Shown piece by piece: positions 49,496 through 58,495 of a DNA stretch of 64,000 nt. This stretch comes from Streptococcus mitis. GTDB lineage: Bacteria; Bacillota; Bacilli; Lactobacillales; Streptococcaceae. The stretch spans positions 310,001-374,000 of the forward strand of contig NZ_JPFW01000007.1 of NCBI RefSeq assembly GCF_000722705.1, given 5' to 3'. A program made the position numbers and the translations under genes. Numbering within the stretch: position 1 is the stretch's first letter; each line of letters opens with the position of its first letter. The notes beneath the pieces are model-generated. The model did no database searches. It had not been told where the DNA came from and saw nothing but the letters and a program-made list of their open reading frames with translations.

Positions 49496-50293
49496 ATGGT
49501 TTCTTCAGAATTTATCTCAAAGATTGAATTTGCTTGCAAGAAGAAGGAAAGACTTTATAGCCAAAGCAAATTTAAGTATGCAATTCGTTCGATGTTTGCA
49601 GGTGCCTTCTTAACTTTCAGTACAGCTGCAGGTGCAGTTGGGGCTGACTTGATTAATAAAATCGCACCAGGTAGTGGACGTTTCCTCTTCCCATTTGTCT
49701 TTGCTTGGGGCTTGGCCTATATTGTTTTCTTGAATGCCGAGTTGGTAACATCAAACATGATGTTTTTGACTGCTGGTAGTTTCTTGAAAAAAATCTCTTG
49801 GAGAAAAACAGCTGAGATTTTACTTTACTGTACCTTGTTCAACCTTATTGGAGCCTTGATAGCAGGTTGGGGCTTCGCTCACTCGGCAGCCTATGCACAT
49901 CTGACTCACGATAGTTTCATCTCAGGGGTTGTTGAGATGAAGTTAGGTCGTTCAAATGAATTAGTCTTGCTTGAGGCGATTTTGGCAAATATTTTCGTAA
50001 ATATTGCGATTCTTTCATTTGTTTTGGTCAAAGATGGTGGTGCCAAACTTTGGCTTGTTTTGTCGGCAATTTACATGTTTGTATTCTTAACAAACGAGCA
50101 CATTGCTGCGAACTTTGCTTCTTTCGCGATTGTGAAATTCAGTGTCGCTGCTGATTCAATTGCTAACTTCGGTGTTGGAAATATGCTTCGTCACTGGGGT
50201 GTAACCTTCATCGGAAACTTAATTGGTGGTGGTTTCTTGATGGGTCTTCCGTATGCCTTCCTCAATAAAAACGAAGATACTTATGTAGATTAA
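49496..50293 (+). CDS. Formate/nitrite channel family protein, copy 2
   Basis: This 265-residue paralogue aligns with copy 1 without gaps, about three quarters identical by eye. It shares AIRSMFAGAFLTFSTAAGA, the pore segment TNEHIAANFASF and the C terminus LPYAFLNKNEDTYVD. Differences cluster at the N terminus, in the loop near residues 130-145 and in a segment near 215-225. TTAGGAG precedes the ATG. It has its own promoter and terminator. Whether it carries a different anion cannot be told. Confidence 0.85.
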   Translation: MVSSEFISKIEFACKKKERLYSQSKFKYAIRSMFAGAFLTFSTAAGAVGADLINKIAPGSGRFLFPFVFAWGLAYIVFLNAELVTSNMMFLTAGSFLKKISWRKTAEILLYCTLFNLIGALIAGWGFAHSAAYAHLTHDSFISGVVEMKLGRSNELVLLEAILANIFVNIAILSFVLVKDGGAKLWLVLSAIYMFVFLTNEHIAANFASFAIVKFSVAADSIANFGVGNMLRHWGVTFIGNLIGGGFLMGLPYAFLNKNEDTYVD

Positions 50294-50299
50294 GAAAAT

Positions 50300-50324
50300 G
50301 AGCACGAGTGAGTCGTGCTTTTTT
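50300..50324 (+). terminator. Terminator after FNT copy 2
   Basis: Stem AGCACGA / TCGTGCT with a five-base loop and six Ts. Confidence 0.88.
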
Positions 50325-50379
50325 CGATTTTGTAAGAAGCAATAGCCACTCCTTATATCAAAATATAGAAAAGAGGTAT

Positions 50380-50408
50380 TAGTCAAGATAATCCTAAGGT
50401 GCTACAAT
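50380..50408 (+). promoter_or_regulatory. Possible promoter of the sulfhydrylase gene
   Basis: TAGTCA and TACAAT with 17-base spacing. No riboswitch or clear methionine-regulator box was recognised in the 145-base leader. Confidence 0.45.
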
Positions 50409-50439
50409 ATCCTTAATCAAACTATATGGAGGTCACCTT

Positions 50440-51720
50440 ATGACTCGTGATTTTAAATTTGAAACCTTACAATTGCATGCTGGGCAAGTAGTTGATCCAG
50501 CAACTAAGTCTCGTGCAGTGCCGATTTACCAGACAACATCTTTTGTTTTTGACGATACGCAGGAAGGTGCCGATTTGTTTGCCTTGAGAAAACCAGGCAA
50601 CATTTATACTCGTATTACCAACCCTACAACGGCTGCTTTTGAAGAAAGAATTGCTGCTCTTGAAGGTGGTGTTGGAGCTCTTGCAACAGCATCAGGTATG
50701 GCTGCAGTGACTTATACGATTTTGGAACTTGCCCATGCTGGTGATCATGTAGTAGCGGCATCAACTATTTACGGCGGGACCTTCAACCTCTTGAAAGAAA
50801 CCCTTCCTCGTTATGGTATCACAACAACCTTTGTGGATGTGGATAATTTGGAGGAAGTGGAAGCAGCTATCAATGAAAATACCAAGCTTGTCTTGATTGA
50901 AACCTTGGGTAACCCCTTGATTAACATTCCAGATTTGGAAAAATTGGCTGAGATTGCGCATAAGCACCAGATTCCACTTGTTTCGGATAATACCTTTGCT
51001 ACACCTTACTTGATTAATGTCTTTTCTCACGGTGTAGATATTGCCATTCACTCAGCGACTAAGTTTATCGGTGGGCATGGTACGACTATTGGTGGTGTCA
51101 TCGTGGACAGTGGTCGTTTTGATTGGGCAGCTTCAGGGAAATTCCCTCAATTTGTTGAGGAAGATCCAAGCTATCATAACTTGAGCTATACTCGTGATGT
51201 GGGTGCTGCAGCCTTTATTATCGCTGTCCGTGTTCAATTGCTTCGTGATACAGGTGCGGCCTTGTCGCCATTTAATGCATTCTTGTTACTTCAAGGACTT
51301 GAAACCCTTTCACTTCGTGTGGAACGCCATGTGCAAAATGCTGAGAAAATTGTTGATTTTCTTGTCAACCATCCTAAGGTAGAAAAGGTAAACTATCCAA
51401 AACTTGCAGACAGTCCTTATCATGCCTTGGCTGAGAAATATTTACCAAAAGGTGTGGGTTCAATCTTTACCTTCCATGTCAAAGGTGGGGAGGCAGAAGC
51501 ACGCAAGGTAATCGATAATTTGGAAATCTTCTCTGACTTAGCAAACGTAGCAGATGCCAAGTCTCTTGTTGTTCATCCAGCCACAACTACTCACGGTCAA
51601 TTGTCAGAAAAAGACCTGGAAGCAGCAGGTGTCACGCCAAACCAAATCCGCTTGTCTATCGGACTTGAAAATGTAGAGGATTTGATTGAAGACTTGCGCT
51701 TGGCCTTGGAAAAAATTTAA
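50440..51720 (+). CDS. O-acetylhomoserine sulfhydrylase (MetY-type)
   Basis: This 426-residue PLP enzyme of the Cys/Met-metabolism family has the PLP lysine at residue 208 in HSATKFIGGHG and the YTRITNPTTAAFEER segment near residue 49. The extra-long C-terminal half is typical of MetY rather than of the shorter cystathionine enzymes. It would make homocysteine from O-acetylhomoserine and sulfide, giving direct sulfur assimilation. TGGAGGT precedes the ATG. It stands alone between terminators and, from memory, is not at this place in pneumococcus. Confidence 0.86.
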   Translation: MTRDFKFETLQLHAGQVVDPATKSRAVPIYQTTSFVFDDTQEGADLFALRKPGNIYTRITNPTTAAFEERIAALEGGVGALATASGMAAVTYTILELAHAGDHVVAASTIYGGTFNLLKETLPRYGITTTFVDVDNLEEVEAAINENTKLVLIETLGNPLINIPDLEKLAEIAHKHQIPLVSDNTFATPYLINVFSHGVDIAIHSATKFIGGHGTTIGGVIVDSGRFDWAASGKFPQFVEEDPSYHNLSYTRDVGAAAFIIAVRVQLLRDTGAALSPFNAFLLLQGLETLSLRVERHVQNAEKIVDFLVNHPKVEKVNYPKLADSPYHALAEKYLPKGVGSIFTFHVKGGEAEARKVIDNLEIFSDLANVADAKSLVVHPATTTHGQLSEKDLEAAGVTPNQIRLSIGLENVEDLIEDLRLALEKI

Positions 51721-51732
51721 AGTAAAAGATAT

Positions 51733-51763
51733 AAACAGTGGGTTTCGACTCACTGTTTTTGAT
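51733..51763 (+). terminator. Terminator after the sulfhydrylase gene
   Basis: Stem AAACAGTGGGT / ACTCACTGTTT with tetraloop TTCG (one bulge pair) and a T run. Confidence 0.85.
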
Positions 51764-51776
51764 TTTCCCTCAGGCA

Positions 51777-51785
51777 TGATATAAT
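51777..51785 (+). promoter_or_regulatory. Extended -10 promoter of the DUF2130 gene
   Basis: TGATATAAT, 29 bases before the ATG. Confidence 0.65.
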
Positions 51786-51814
51786 GATTAAAGAAGTCTA
51801 GAAAGAGGAACGAT

Positions 51815-53089
51815 ATGAACGAAATCAAATGTCCCAACTGTGGGGAAGTCTTTACAGTAAATGAAAGTCAGTATGCCGAACTTTTGTCCCAAGTGAGAAC
51901 GGCAGAGTTTGATAAGGAACTGCACGATCGCATGAAGCAGGAACTGGCTTTGGCTGAGCAAAAGGCTATGAATGAGCAACAGTCTAAACTAGCTCAAAAA
52001 GACCAAGAAATTGCGCAATTGCAGAGTCAAATCCAAAACTTTGATACAGAGAAAGAGTTGGCCAAGAAAGAAGTTGAACAGACAAGTCATCAGGCTCTCT
52101 TGGCCAAGGACAAGGAAGTACAGGCCTTGGAAAACAAATTGGCGACCTTGCGTTTGGAGCATGAAAATCAGCTCCAAAAGACCCTTTCTGATCTAGAAAA
52201 AGAACGGGATCAGGTCAAAAACCAGCTTCTCTTGCAAGAAAAGGAAAATGAGTTATCTTTGGCTTCTGTTAAACAAAACTATGAAGCCCAGCTTAAAGCA
52301 GCCAGTGAACAAGTAGAATTTTACAAGAATTTCAAGGCTCAACAATCTACAAAAGCAATCGGGGAAAGTCTGGAACAGTATGCAGAGAGTGAGTTTAACA
52401 AGGTCCGTAGTTTCGCCTTCCCGAATGCTTACTTTGAAAAGGATAACAAGGTCTCTGCGCGTGGTTCCAAAGGGGACTTTATCTTCCGTGAGAGTGATGA
52501 AAATGGGGTCGAAATTATTTCCATCATGTTTGAGATGAAAAACGAAGCGGACGGGACAGAGAAGAAGCACAAGAATGCAGATTTTTACAAGGAATTGGAC
52601 AAGGACCGTCGTGAAAAGAACTGTGAGTATGCAGTTTTGGTGACCATGCTTGAGGCTGATAATGACTACTTTAACACAGGGATTGTTGACGTCAGCCACG
52701 AGTATGAAAAGATGTATGTGGTACGTCCTCAATTTTTTATCCAGTTGATTGGACTCTTGCGAAATGCGGCTCTTAATTCTTTGAAATACAAGCAAGAGTT
52801 GGCCTTGGTTCGGGAGCAAAATATTGATATTACGCATTTTGAGGAAGACTTGGATGCCTTTAAATTAGCCTTTGCTAAGAACTACAACTCTGCTTCGACC
52901 AACTTTGGCAAAGCTATTGATGAAATCGACAAGGCCATCAAACGCATGGAAGAGGTTAAGAAATTCCTAACCACATCTGAAAACCAACTCCGTCTAGCAA
53001 ACAATAAATTGGAAGATGTTTCGGTTAAAAAATTGACTCGTAAAAATCCAACTATGAAGGCTAAGTTTGAAGCTCTGAAGGAGGAGTGA
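51815..53089 (+). CDS. DUF2130 protein: zinc-finger-like N terminus, coiled coil, nuclease-like core
   Basis: This 424-residue protein of unknown function begins [13 protein letters not shown], a single CxxC pair. A long Glu/Lys/Gln coiled coil (about residues 25-185) follows. The core contains [16 protein letters not shown] and then SIMFEMKNE near 215-245. The spacing Asp...Glu-x-Lys resembles a PD-(D/E)xK nuclease active site. A second helical region ends the protein. GAAAGAGG precedes the ATG. It is cotranscribed with truB, whose start follows 11 bases after the stop. A nuclease role is only inferred. Confidence 0.8.
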   Translation: MNEIKCPNCGEVFTVNESQYAELLSQVRTAEFDKELHDRMKQELALAEQKAMNEQQSKLAQKDQEIAQLQSQIQNFDTEKELAKKEVEQTSHQALLAKDKEVQALENKLATLRLEHENQLQKTLSDLEKERDQVKNQLLLQEKENELSLASVKQNYEAQLKAASEQVEFYKNFKAQQSTKAIGESLEQYAESEFNKVRSFAFPNAYFEKDNKVSARGSKGDFIFRESDENGVEIISIMFEMKNEADGTEKKHKNADFYKELDKDRREKNCEYAVLVTMLEADNDYFNTGIVDVSHEYEKMYVVRPQFFIQLIGLLRNAALNSLKYKQELALVREQNIDITHFEEDLDAFKLAFAKNYNSASTNFGKAIDEIDKAIKRMEEVKKFLTTSENQLRLANNKLEDVSVKKLTRKNPTMKAKFEALKEE

Positions 53090-53100
53090 GAAAGAAAGAT

Positions 53101-53979
53101 ATGAACGGTATTATCAACTTAAAAAAAGAAGCGGGGATGACCTCGCATGATGCGGTTTTTAAACTGCGTAAGATTTTGGGGACAAAGAAAATCGGACATG
53201 GTGGAACCTTGGATCCAGATGTAGTCGGTGTTTTGCCCATTGCGGTTGGTAAGGCGACGCGCATGGTCGAGTTTATGCAGGATGAAGGCAAGGTCTATGA
53301 GGGGGAAATCACTCTTGGATATTCAACGACGACCGAGGATGCTAGTGGAGAAGTGGTCGCAGAGACTCCTGTTTTGTCGCCCTTGGATGAAATCATTGTC
53401 GATGAAGCCATTGCGAATCTGACTGGGCCTATTACTCAGATTCCGCCTATGTATTCGGCTGTCAAGGTCAATGGTCGCAAGCTCTATGAGTATGCGCGTG
53501 CTGGTCAGGAAGTGGAGCGTCCAGAACGTCAGGTGACCATTTATCAATTTGATCGAACAAGTCCGATTTCTTATGATGGTCATTTGGCACGTTTTACTTT
53601 CCGTGTGAAATGTAGTAAGGGGACTTACATCCGTACCTTGTCGGTTGATTTGGGTGAAAAGCTTGGTTATGTGGCTCATATGTCTCATCTGACTCGGACT
53701 AGTGCTGCAGGGTTACAGTTAGAAGATGCCTTGACTTTGAAAGAAATTGCTGAAAGAGTTGAGGCTGGTCAACTGGACTTTCTCCATCCTCTAGAGATTG
53801 GGACAGGTGACCTTGTCAAAGTTTTTCTAAGTTCAGAAGAGGCTACAGAAGTGCGCTTTGGTCGTTTTATCGAGCTCGCCCAAACAGACCAAGAATTAGC
53901 TGCCTTTGAGGGAGATAAATTGCTAGCTATTTTAGAAAAAAGGGACAATCTCTATAAGCCAAGGAAGGTTTTTAGCTAA
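53101..53979 (+). CDS. truB: tRNA pseudouridine-55 synthase
   Basis: This 292-residue enzyme makes pseudouridine 55 in the T-loop of tRNAs. The catalytic Asp is in [15 protein letters not shown] (near residue 38). [12 protein letters not shown] and [11 protein letters not shown] are conserved TruB segments. The ATG at 53101 is preferred over a GTG at 53086 because the GTG lies inside the GGAGGAG binding site and the family begins [12 protein letters not shown]. Spacing to the site is long, so the choice is fairly but not fully secure. Confidence 0.94.
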   Translation: MNGIINLKKEAGMTSHDAVFKLRKILGTKKIGHGGTLDPDVVGVLPIAVGKATRMVEFMQDEGKVYEGEITLGYSTTTEDASGEVVAETPVLSPLDEIIVDEAIANLTGPITQIPPMYSAVKVNGRKLYEYARAGQEVERPERQVTIYQFDRTSPISYDGHLARFTFRVKCSKGTYIRTLSVDLGEKLGYVAHMSHLTRTSAAGLQLEDALTLKEIAERVEAGQLDFLHPLEIGTGDLVKVFLSSEEATEVRFGRFIELAQTDQELAAFEGDKLLAILEKRDNLYKPRKVFS

Positions 53980-54050
53980 TCTAACTGGGGTGTAGGGAGT
54001 ATTGTTTCCCCTAGACTATCCAAACCAGACTATAAATTTTGTAAAAAATG

Positions 54051-54059
54051 TGATAGAAT
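54051..54059 (+). promoter_or_regulatory. Extended -10 promoter for udk
   Basis: TGATAGAAT, 30 bases before the udk ATG. Confidence 0.55.
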
Positions 54060-54088
54060 AGACGACGGATAAAAAAACGGAGGATAGC

Positions 54089-54727
54089 ATGCAAAATAGA
54101 CCAATCATTATCGGAGTGACAGGTGGTTCTGGTGGTGGTAAGACCAGTGTTTCAAGGGCCATTTTATCGCATTTTCCTGATGAAAAGATTTCCATGATTG
54201 AGCATGATTCATACTACAAGGATCAGTCTCATTTGACCTTTGAAGAGCGCGTCAAAACCAACTATGACCATCCTTTTGCCTTTGATACAGACTTGATGAT
54301 CGAGCAAATTAAGGAATTGTTGGCAGGGCGTCCGGTGGACATTCCGACTTATGACTATACAGAGCATACACGAAGCAGTAAGACCTATCGTCAGGAGCCT
54401 CAAGATGTCTTTATCGTTGAGGGGATTTTGGTCTTGGAGGACAAGCGTCTGCGCGATTTGATGGATATCAAGATTTTTGTGGATACGGATGATGATGTGC
54501 GCATTATTCGTCGTATCAAGCGTGATATGGAGGAGCGTGGCCGTAGCCTTGATAGCATCATTGACCAGTACTTAGGTGTGGTTAAACCCATGTATCATCA
54601 GTTTATCGAGCCGACTAAGCGTTATGCGGATATCGTCATTCCTGAAGGGGTCAGCAATACAGTTGCTATCGACCTGTTGACGACCAAGATTGCAAAGATT
54701 TTGGAAGAAGCTCGAAACAGCAAATAA
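54089..54727 (+). CDS. udk: Uridine kinase
   Basis: This 212-residue salvage enzyme phosphorylates uridine and cytidine. It has Walker [16 protein letters not shown] (residues 9-23), EHDSYYKD near 39 and the nucleoside-binding [11 protein letters not shown] near 91. GGAGGA precedes the ATG. It has its own promoter and terminator. Length is typical. Confidence 0.96.
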   Translation: MQNRPIIIGVTGGSGGGKTSVSRAILSHFPDEKISMIEHDSYYKDQSHLTFEERVKTNYDHPFAFDTDLMIEQIKELLAGRPVDIPTYDYTEHTRSSKTYRQEPQDVFIVEGILVLEDKRLRDLMDIKIFVDTDDDVRIIRRIKRDMEERGRSLDSIIDQYLGVVKPMYHQFIEPTKRYADIVIPEGVSNTVAIDLLTTKIAKILEEARNSK

Positions 54728-54734
54728 TCAGATG

Positions 54735-54756
54735 AGGAGGTCTTGCCTCCTTTTTC
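54735..54756 (+). terminator. Terminator after udk
   Basis: Stem AGGAGG / CCTCCT with a five-base loop and a T run. Confidence 0.78.
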
Positions 54757-54805
54757 TATTTTTCCCTCATAATGGTACATAAATGAAGATTTTTAGGCAT
54801 ATTTT

Positions 54806-54814
54806 TGGTATAAT
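54806..54814 (+). promoter_or_regulatory. Extended -10 promoter of the xseA operon
   Basis: TGGTATAAT, 41 bases before the xseA ATG. No clear -35. It probably drives the overlapping genes through to the phosphatase at 60893. Confidence 0.7.
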
Positions 54815-54854
54815 AATACCCATGAAAGAGCAAGGAAATGAATAGTAGGTGGAG

Positions 54855-56195
54855 ATGGAAAAGTATTTATCGGTAACAACTTTGACCAAGTATCTGAAAA
54901 TGAAATTCGATAAAGACCCTTACTTGGAACGGGTCTATTTAACTGGTCAAGTTTCCAACTTTCGTAAACGACCTACTCACCAATATTTCTCCCTAAAAGA
55001 TGATCATGCAGTTATTCAAGCGACTATTTGGTCTGGGATTTATCAGAAATTAGGTTTCGACCTGGAAGAAGGGATGAAAATCAATGTGATTGGGCGTGTG
55101 CAGGTCTATGAGCCGAGCGGTAGTTACTCCATCATCATTGAAAAGGCTGAGCCTGATGGGGTTGGGGCGCTTGCGATTCAGTTTGAACAACTCAAGAAAA
55201 AATTGACAGAAGAAGGTCTGTTTCAAGAACGCTTCAAGCAACCTCTGCCCCAATTTTCTAAGAGAATTGGTGTGGTGACCAGTCGCAGTGGAGCTGTTAT
55301 TCGAGATATTATCACGACTGTCAGCAGGCGATTTCCAGGTGTCGATATTCTTCTTTATCCAACCAAGGTTCAAGGTGAGGGTTCTGCGGAGGAAATTGCT
55401 AGAAATATTGCGCGTGCCAATCAACGTGACGATTTGGACTTGCTGATTATTGGTCGTGGTGGAGGTTCTATCGAGGATCTTTGGGCCTTTAACGAAGAAA
55501 TTGTGGTACGAGCTATTTTTGAATCTCGTTTGCCAGTTATCTCTAGTGTGGGGCATGAGACGGATGTGACCTTGGCGGATTTTGTGGCAGATCGCCGCGC
55601 TGCGACACCAACGGCTGCTGCTGAACTAGCAACACCTGTGACCAAGTTGGATCTATTAGCTCATTTGCAAAATCAGGAAAAACGGATGGCAACAGCAGTC
55701 CGAAATGTCCTAGCTAAGAAACAAGAAACTTTGAAAAAATGCAGTCAGTCTGTTATCTTTAGACAGCCAGAGCGCTTGTATGATGGCTATTTACAACGTT
55801 TGGACCAACTGCAACTGCGCTTAAAACAAAGTTTGCGAACACGGATTTCTGATAACAAACAGATAGTACAAGCAAGGACCCATCAACTAATCCAATTATC
55901 ACCTGTTACCAAAATTCAACGTTATCACGACCGTCTAGGACAGTTGGATAAGCTCCTACGTAGCCAAATGGCGCTGGTTTATGATTCCAAGGTTGCTGAG
56001 GTGAAAAGACTTTCAGAAGCCTTACTGATGTTGGATACCAGTCGAATCGTGGCGCGTGGTTATGCAATTGTCAAAAAAGAAGAGTCAGTTATCGATTCGG
56101 TTGAGAGTTTGAAGAAAAAAGACCAAGTGACGCTTTTGATGCGAGATGGTCAAGTAGAATTAGAGGTTAAAGATGTCAAAACAAAAGAAATTTGA
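54855..56195 (+). CDS. xseA: Exodeoxyribonuclease VII large subunit
   Basis: This 446-residue subunit degrades single-stranded DNA from both ends together with XseB. It has an N-terminal OB-fold ([19 protein letters not shown]) and the conserved core [31 protein letters not shown] and [22 protein letters not shown]-terminal coiled coil binds the small subunit. The ATG at 54855 follows GGTGGAG; a GTG two codons before is part of that site. It overlaps xseB by 23 bases. Confidence 0.95.
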   Translation: MEKYLSVTTLTKYLKMKFDKDPYLERVYLTGQVSNFRKRPTHQYFSLKDDHAVIQATIWSGIYQKLGFDLEEGMKINVIGRVQVYEPSGSYSIIIEKAEPDGVGALAIQFEQLKKKLTEEGLFQERFKQPLPQFSKRIGVVTSRSGAVIRDIITTVSRRFPGVDILLYPTKVQGEGSAEEIARNIARANQRDDLDLLIIGRGGGSIEDLWAFNEEIVVRAIFESRLPVISSVGHETDVTLADFVADRRAATPTAAAELATPVTKLDLLAHLQNQEKRMATAVRNVLAKKQETLKKCSQSVIFRQPERLYDGYLQRLDQLQLRLKQSLRTRISDNKQIVQARTHQLIQLSPVTKIQRYHDRLGQLDKLLRSQMALVYDSKVAEVKRLSEALLMLDTSRIVARGYAIVKKEESVIDSVESLKKKDQVTLLMRDGQVELEVKDVKTKEI

Positions 56196-56385
56196 GGAAA
56201 ATCTAGCAGAACTGGAAACCATTGTCCAAAGTTTGGAAAATGGTGAAATTGCTCTGGAAGATGCGATTGCTGCCTTTCAAAAGGGTATGGTCTTGTCAAA
56301 AGAGCTCCAAGCGACGCTGGACAAGGCTGAAAAGACCTTGGTCAAGGTCATGCAAGAAGACGGAACAGAAAGTGATTTTGAATGA
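56173..56385 (+). CDS. xseB: Exodeoxyribonuclease VII small subunit
   Basis: This 70-residue helical protein begins with [20 protein letters not shown] and contains the family [12 protein letters not shown]. Several copies wrap the XseA coiled coil. The start is inside the xseA 3' end and the stop overlaps ispA by four bases, so the three genes are translationally linked. Confidence 0.95.
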   Translation: MSKQKKFEENLAELETIVQSLENGEIALEDAIAAFQKGMVLSKELQATLDKAEKTLVKVMQEDGTESDFE

Positions 56386-57257
56386 AGAAGCAAGAAAAAT
56401 TAGCTCTTGTCGAGTCAGCCTTGGAAGATTTTTATGGAGACCAGCAGTTTGCCTCTAGTTTGCGAGAGTCCGTTCTCTATTCCATTCATGCTGGTGGCAA
56501 GCGTATTCGGCCTTTTCTCTTGTTAGAAGTTCTGGAAGCCTTGCATATTGCCATCAAACCTGCTCACGCTCAGGTAGCAGCGGCCTTGGAAATGATCCAT
56601 ACAGGGAGCTTGATTCATGATGATCTTCCAGCTATGGATGATGATGATTATCGTCGGGGGCGTTTGACCAATCATAAGAAATTTGGTGAAGCTATGGCCA
56701 TTTTGGCTGGAGATGCCTTGTTCCTAGATCCCTATGCCTTGATAGCGCAGGCAGATTTGCCAAGTCAGATCAAGGTGGACTTGATTGCTAACTTATCTCT
56801 TGCTTCAGGTAGTCTGGGTATGGTGGCAGGACAAGTTTTGGATATGGAGGGCGAACACCAGCATTTGTCCTTGGAAGAACTTCAGACCATTCATGCCAAT
56901 AAGACTGGAAAATTACTAGCATATCCCTTCCAAGCAGCTGCTATCATTGTTGAATTAGCTCCTGAAATGCAGGTAAAATTGAAAACTGTTGGTGAATTGA
57001 TTGGGCTTGCATTTCAGGTCAGAGACGATGTACTGGATGTGACAGCTAGTTTTGAGGAAATCGGCAAGACACCACAAAAGGACTTGCAGGCAGAAAAATC
57101 AACCTATCCAGCCTTGTTGGGCTTGGAAGCGGCTGTTGCCTTTTGCAATCAAACCTTGGATCAAGCTAATGCCAAGTTAGAAGAAATCGCCCAGCAGATT
57201 CCCTTTGAAACAGCGCCGATTGTAAAAATAGTAGAAAGTTTGAGAATCAATGGCTAA
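56382..57257 (+). CDS. ispA: Farnesyl/polyprenyl diphosphate synthase
   Basis: This 291-residue prenyltransferase has the first aspartate-rich motif [15 protein letters not shown] (near residue 79) and the second as FQVRDDVLD near 210. It condenses isopentenyl diphosphate with allylic diphosphates to give farnesyl diphosphate, the precursor of undecaprenyl carrier. AGGKRIRP near 30 is the other conserved segment. It overlaps xseB by four bases and tlyA by eight, as in many Firmicutes. Confidence 0.94.
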   Translation: MKKQEKLALVESALEDFYGDQQFASSLRESVLYSIHAGGKRIRPFLLLEVLEALHIAIKPAHAQVAAALEMIHTGSLIHDDLPAMDDDDYRRGRLTNHKKFGEAMAILAGDALFLDPYALIAQADLPSQIKVDLIANLSLASGSLGMVAGQVLDMEGEHQHLSLEELQTIHANKTGKLLAYPFQAAAIIVELAPEMQVKLKTVGELIGLAFQVRDDVLDVTASFEEIGKTPQKDLQAEKSTYPALLGLEAAVAFCNQTLDQANAKLEEIAQQIPFETAPIVKIVESLRING

Positions 57258-58065
57258 GGAAAGAGTGGATGTACTAGCTTATAAACAGGGCTTGTTTGAA
57301 ACGAGAGAGCAGGCCAAGCGTGGTGTCATGGCTGGTTTAGTCGTAGCAGTCCTGAATGGAGAGCGTTTTGACAAACCAGGAGAGAAAATTCCAGACGACA
57401 CCGAGTTAAAACTCAAGGGTGAAAAACTCAAGTATGTTAGCCGTGGTGGCTTGAAATTGGAAAAGGCCTTGCAGGTCTTTGATTTGTCAGTTGAAGGAGC
57501 GACCACGATTGATATCGGTGCCTCTACTGGAGGTTTTACCGACGTCATGTTGCAGAATGGTGCCGAGTTGGTCTTTGCAGTTGATGTTGGTACCAATCAG
57601 TTGGCTTGGAAACTACGCCAGGACCCGCGAGTTGTCAGCATGGAGCAGTTTAATTTCCGCTATGCTGAAAAGACTGATTTCGAAAAGGAACCGAGCTTTG
57701 CCAGTATTGATGTCAGTTTCATTTCCCTCAGTTTGATTCTGCCAGCCTTGCACCGAGTCTTGTCTGATCACGGTCAGGTTGTGGCTCTAGTTAAGCCCCA
57801 GTTTGAGGCAGGACGTGAGCAAATCGGGAAAAATGGTATTATTCGAGATGCCAAGGTCCATCAGAATGTCCTTGAATCTGTCACAGCTATGGCAGTAGAG
57901 GAAGGCTTTTCAGTCCTTGGATTGGACTTTTCTCCCATCCAAGGTGGTCATGGGAATATTGAGTTTTTAGCGTATTTGAAAAAAGAAGAGTCAGCAAGTA
58001 ACCAGGTTCTTGCTGATATTGAAGAAGTAGTAGAGAGGGCGCATAGTCAATTTAAAAATGAATAA
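57250..58065 (+). CDS. tlyA: TlyA-family rRNA methyltransferase
   Basis: This 271-residue protein has an N-terminal S4 RNA-binding domain (residues 1-60, ERVDVLAYKQGLFETREQAK). An FtsJ-like SAM methyltransferase domain follows, with DIGASTGGFTDVMLQNGA near 83. Relatives 2'-O-methylate rRNA; older annotation as hemolysin is probably a misnomer. KPQFEAGREQIGKNGI is a conserved catalytic-region segment. It overlaps ispA and argR by eight bases each. Confidence 0.88.
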   Translation: MAKERVDVLAYKQGLFETREQAKRGVMAGLVVAVLNGERFDKPGEKIPDDTELKLKGEKLKYVSRGGLKLEKALQVFDLSVEGATTIDIGASTGGFTDVMLQNGAELVFAVDVGTNQLAWKLRQDPRVVSMEQFNFRYAEKTDFEKEPSFASIDVSFISLSLILPALHRVLSDHGQVVALVKPQFEAGREQIGKNGIIRDAKVHQNVLESVTAMAVEEGFSVLGLDFSPIQGGHGNIEFLAYLKKEESASNQVLADIEEVVERAHSQFKNE

Positions 58066-58489
58066 AAAAGAAAGACTTGAAAAAATTAGACGATTTGTGA
58101 CAGATTATCAAATCGGTACGCAAGAAGAAATTGTAGAACATTTGAAAGAAGCAGGTATCACTGCCACTCAAGCGACGGTATCACGAGATATCAAAGAACT
58201 AGGGATTGTCAAAATTCCTTTGAGAGACAACACCTATGTCTATGAATTGCCAAAATCAATCGTAAAAAGTTTGCAATTGGCTGAAGACAATATCGAATCG
58301 GCAGAATTGATGGACAAGATGATTAATCTCCAAGTTATTCCAGGAAATACGGCTTTTGTAAAAGCTCAGTTAATCGAGACTTTTGCTGATAAGATTTTTA
58401 GTTGTTTGGCTGATGATAGCTCGATTTTAGTCATTGCCAGAAGTGAAAGTCTAGCTGAGGAAATCTTTGAACAAGTAAAAAATTGGTAG
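58058..58489 (+). CDS. argR: ArgR-family arginine repressor
   Basis: This 143-residue repressor has a winged helix with TQATVSRDIKELGIVK (residues 37-52) and a C-terminal domain with a degenerate arginine-binding region (FADKIFSCLADDSSILVI), since the usual GDD motif reads ADD. It sits in the tlyA-argR-recN cluster conserved across Firmicutes. With AhrC (28133-28603) it may form mixed oligomers, as described for streptococcal and lactococcal ArgR/AhrC pairs. Confidence 0.9.
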   Translation: MNKKERLEKIRRFVTDYQIGTQEEIVEHLKEAGITATQATVSRDIKELGIVKIPLRDNTYVYELPKSIVKSLQLAEDNIESAELMDKMINLQVIPGNTAFVKAQLIETFADKIFSCLADDSSILVIARSESLAEEIFEQVKNW

Positions 58490-58495
58490 GTCTAT

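Noticed and set aside
52253-52837. 194-codon minus-strand ORF opposite the DUF2130 gene
   Set aside because: It has no ribosome-binding site, no recognisable domain and odd composition. The plus-strand gene is strongly supported.
53086-53100. GTG start extending truB by five codons
   Set aside because: The GTG overlaps the ribosome-binding site, and the extension is not part of the family.
54822-54845. Seven-codon ORF before xseA
   Set aside because: Too short and without a ribosome-binding site. It lies just behind the promoter start region.
55050-55556. 168-codon minus-strand ORF opposite xseA
   Set aside because: It is the antisense of the conserved XseA catalytic core, and no initiation signal or family was seen.
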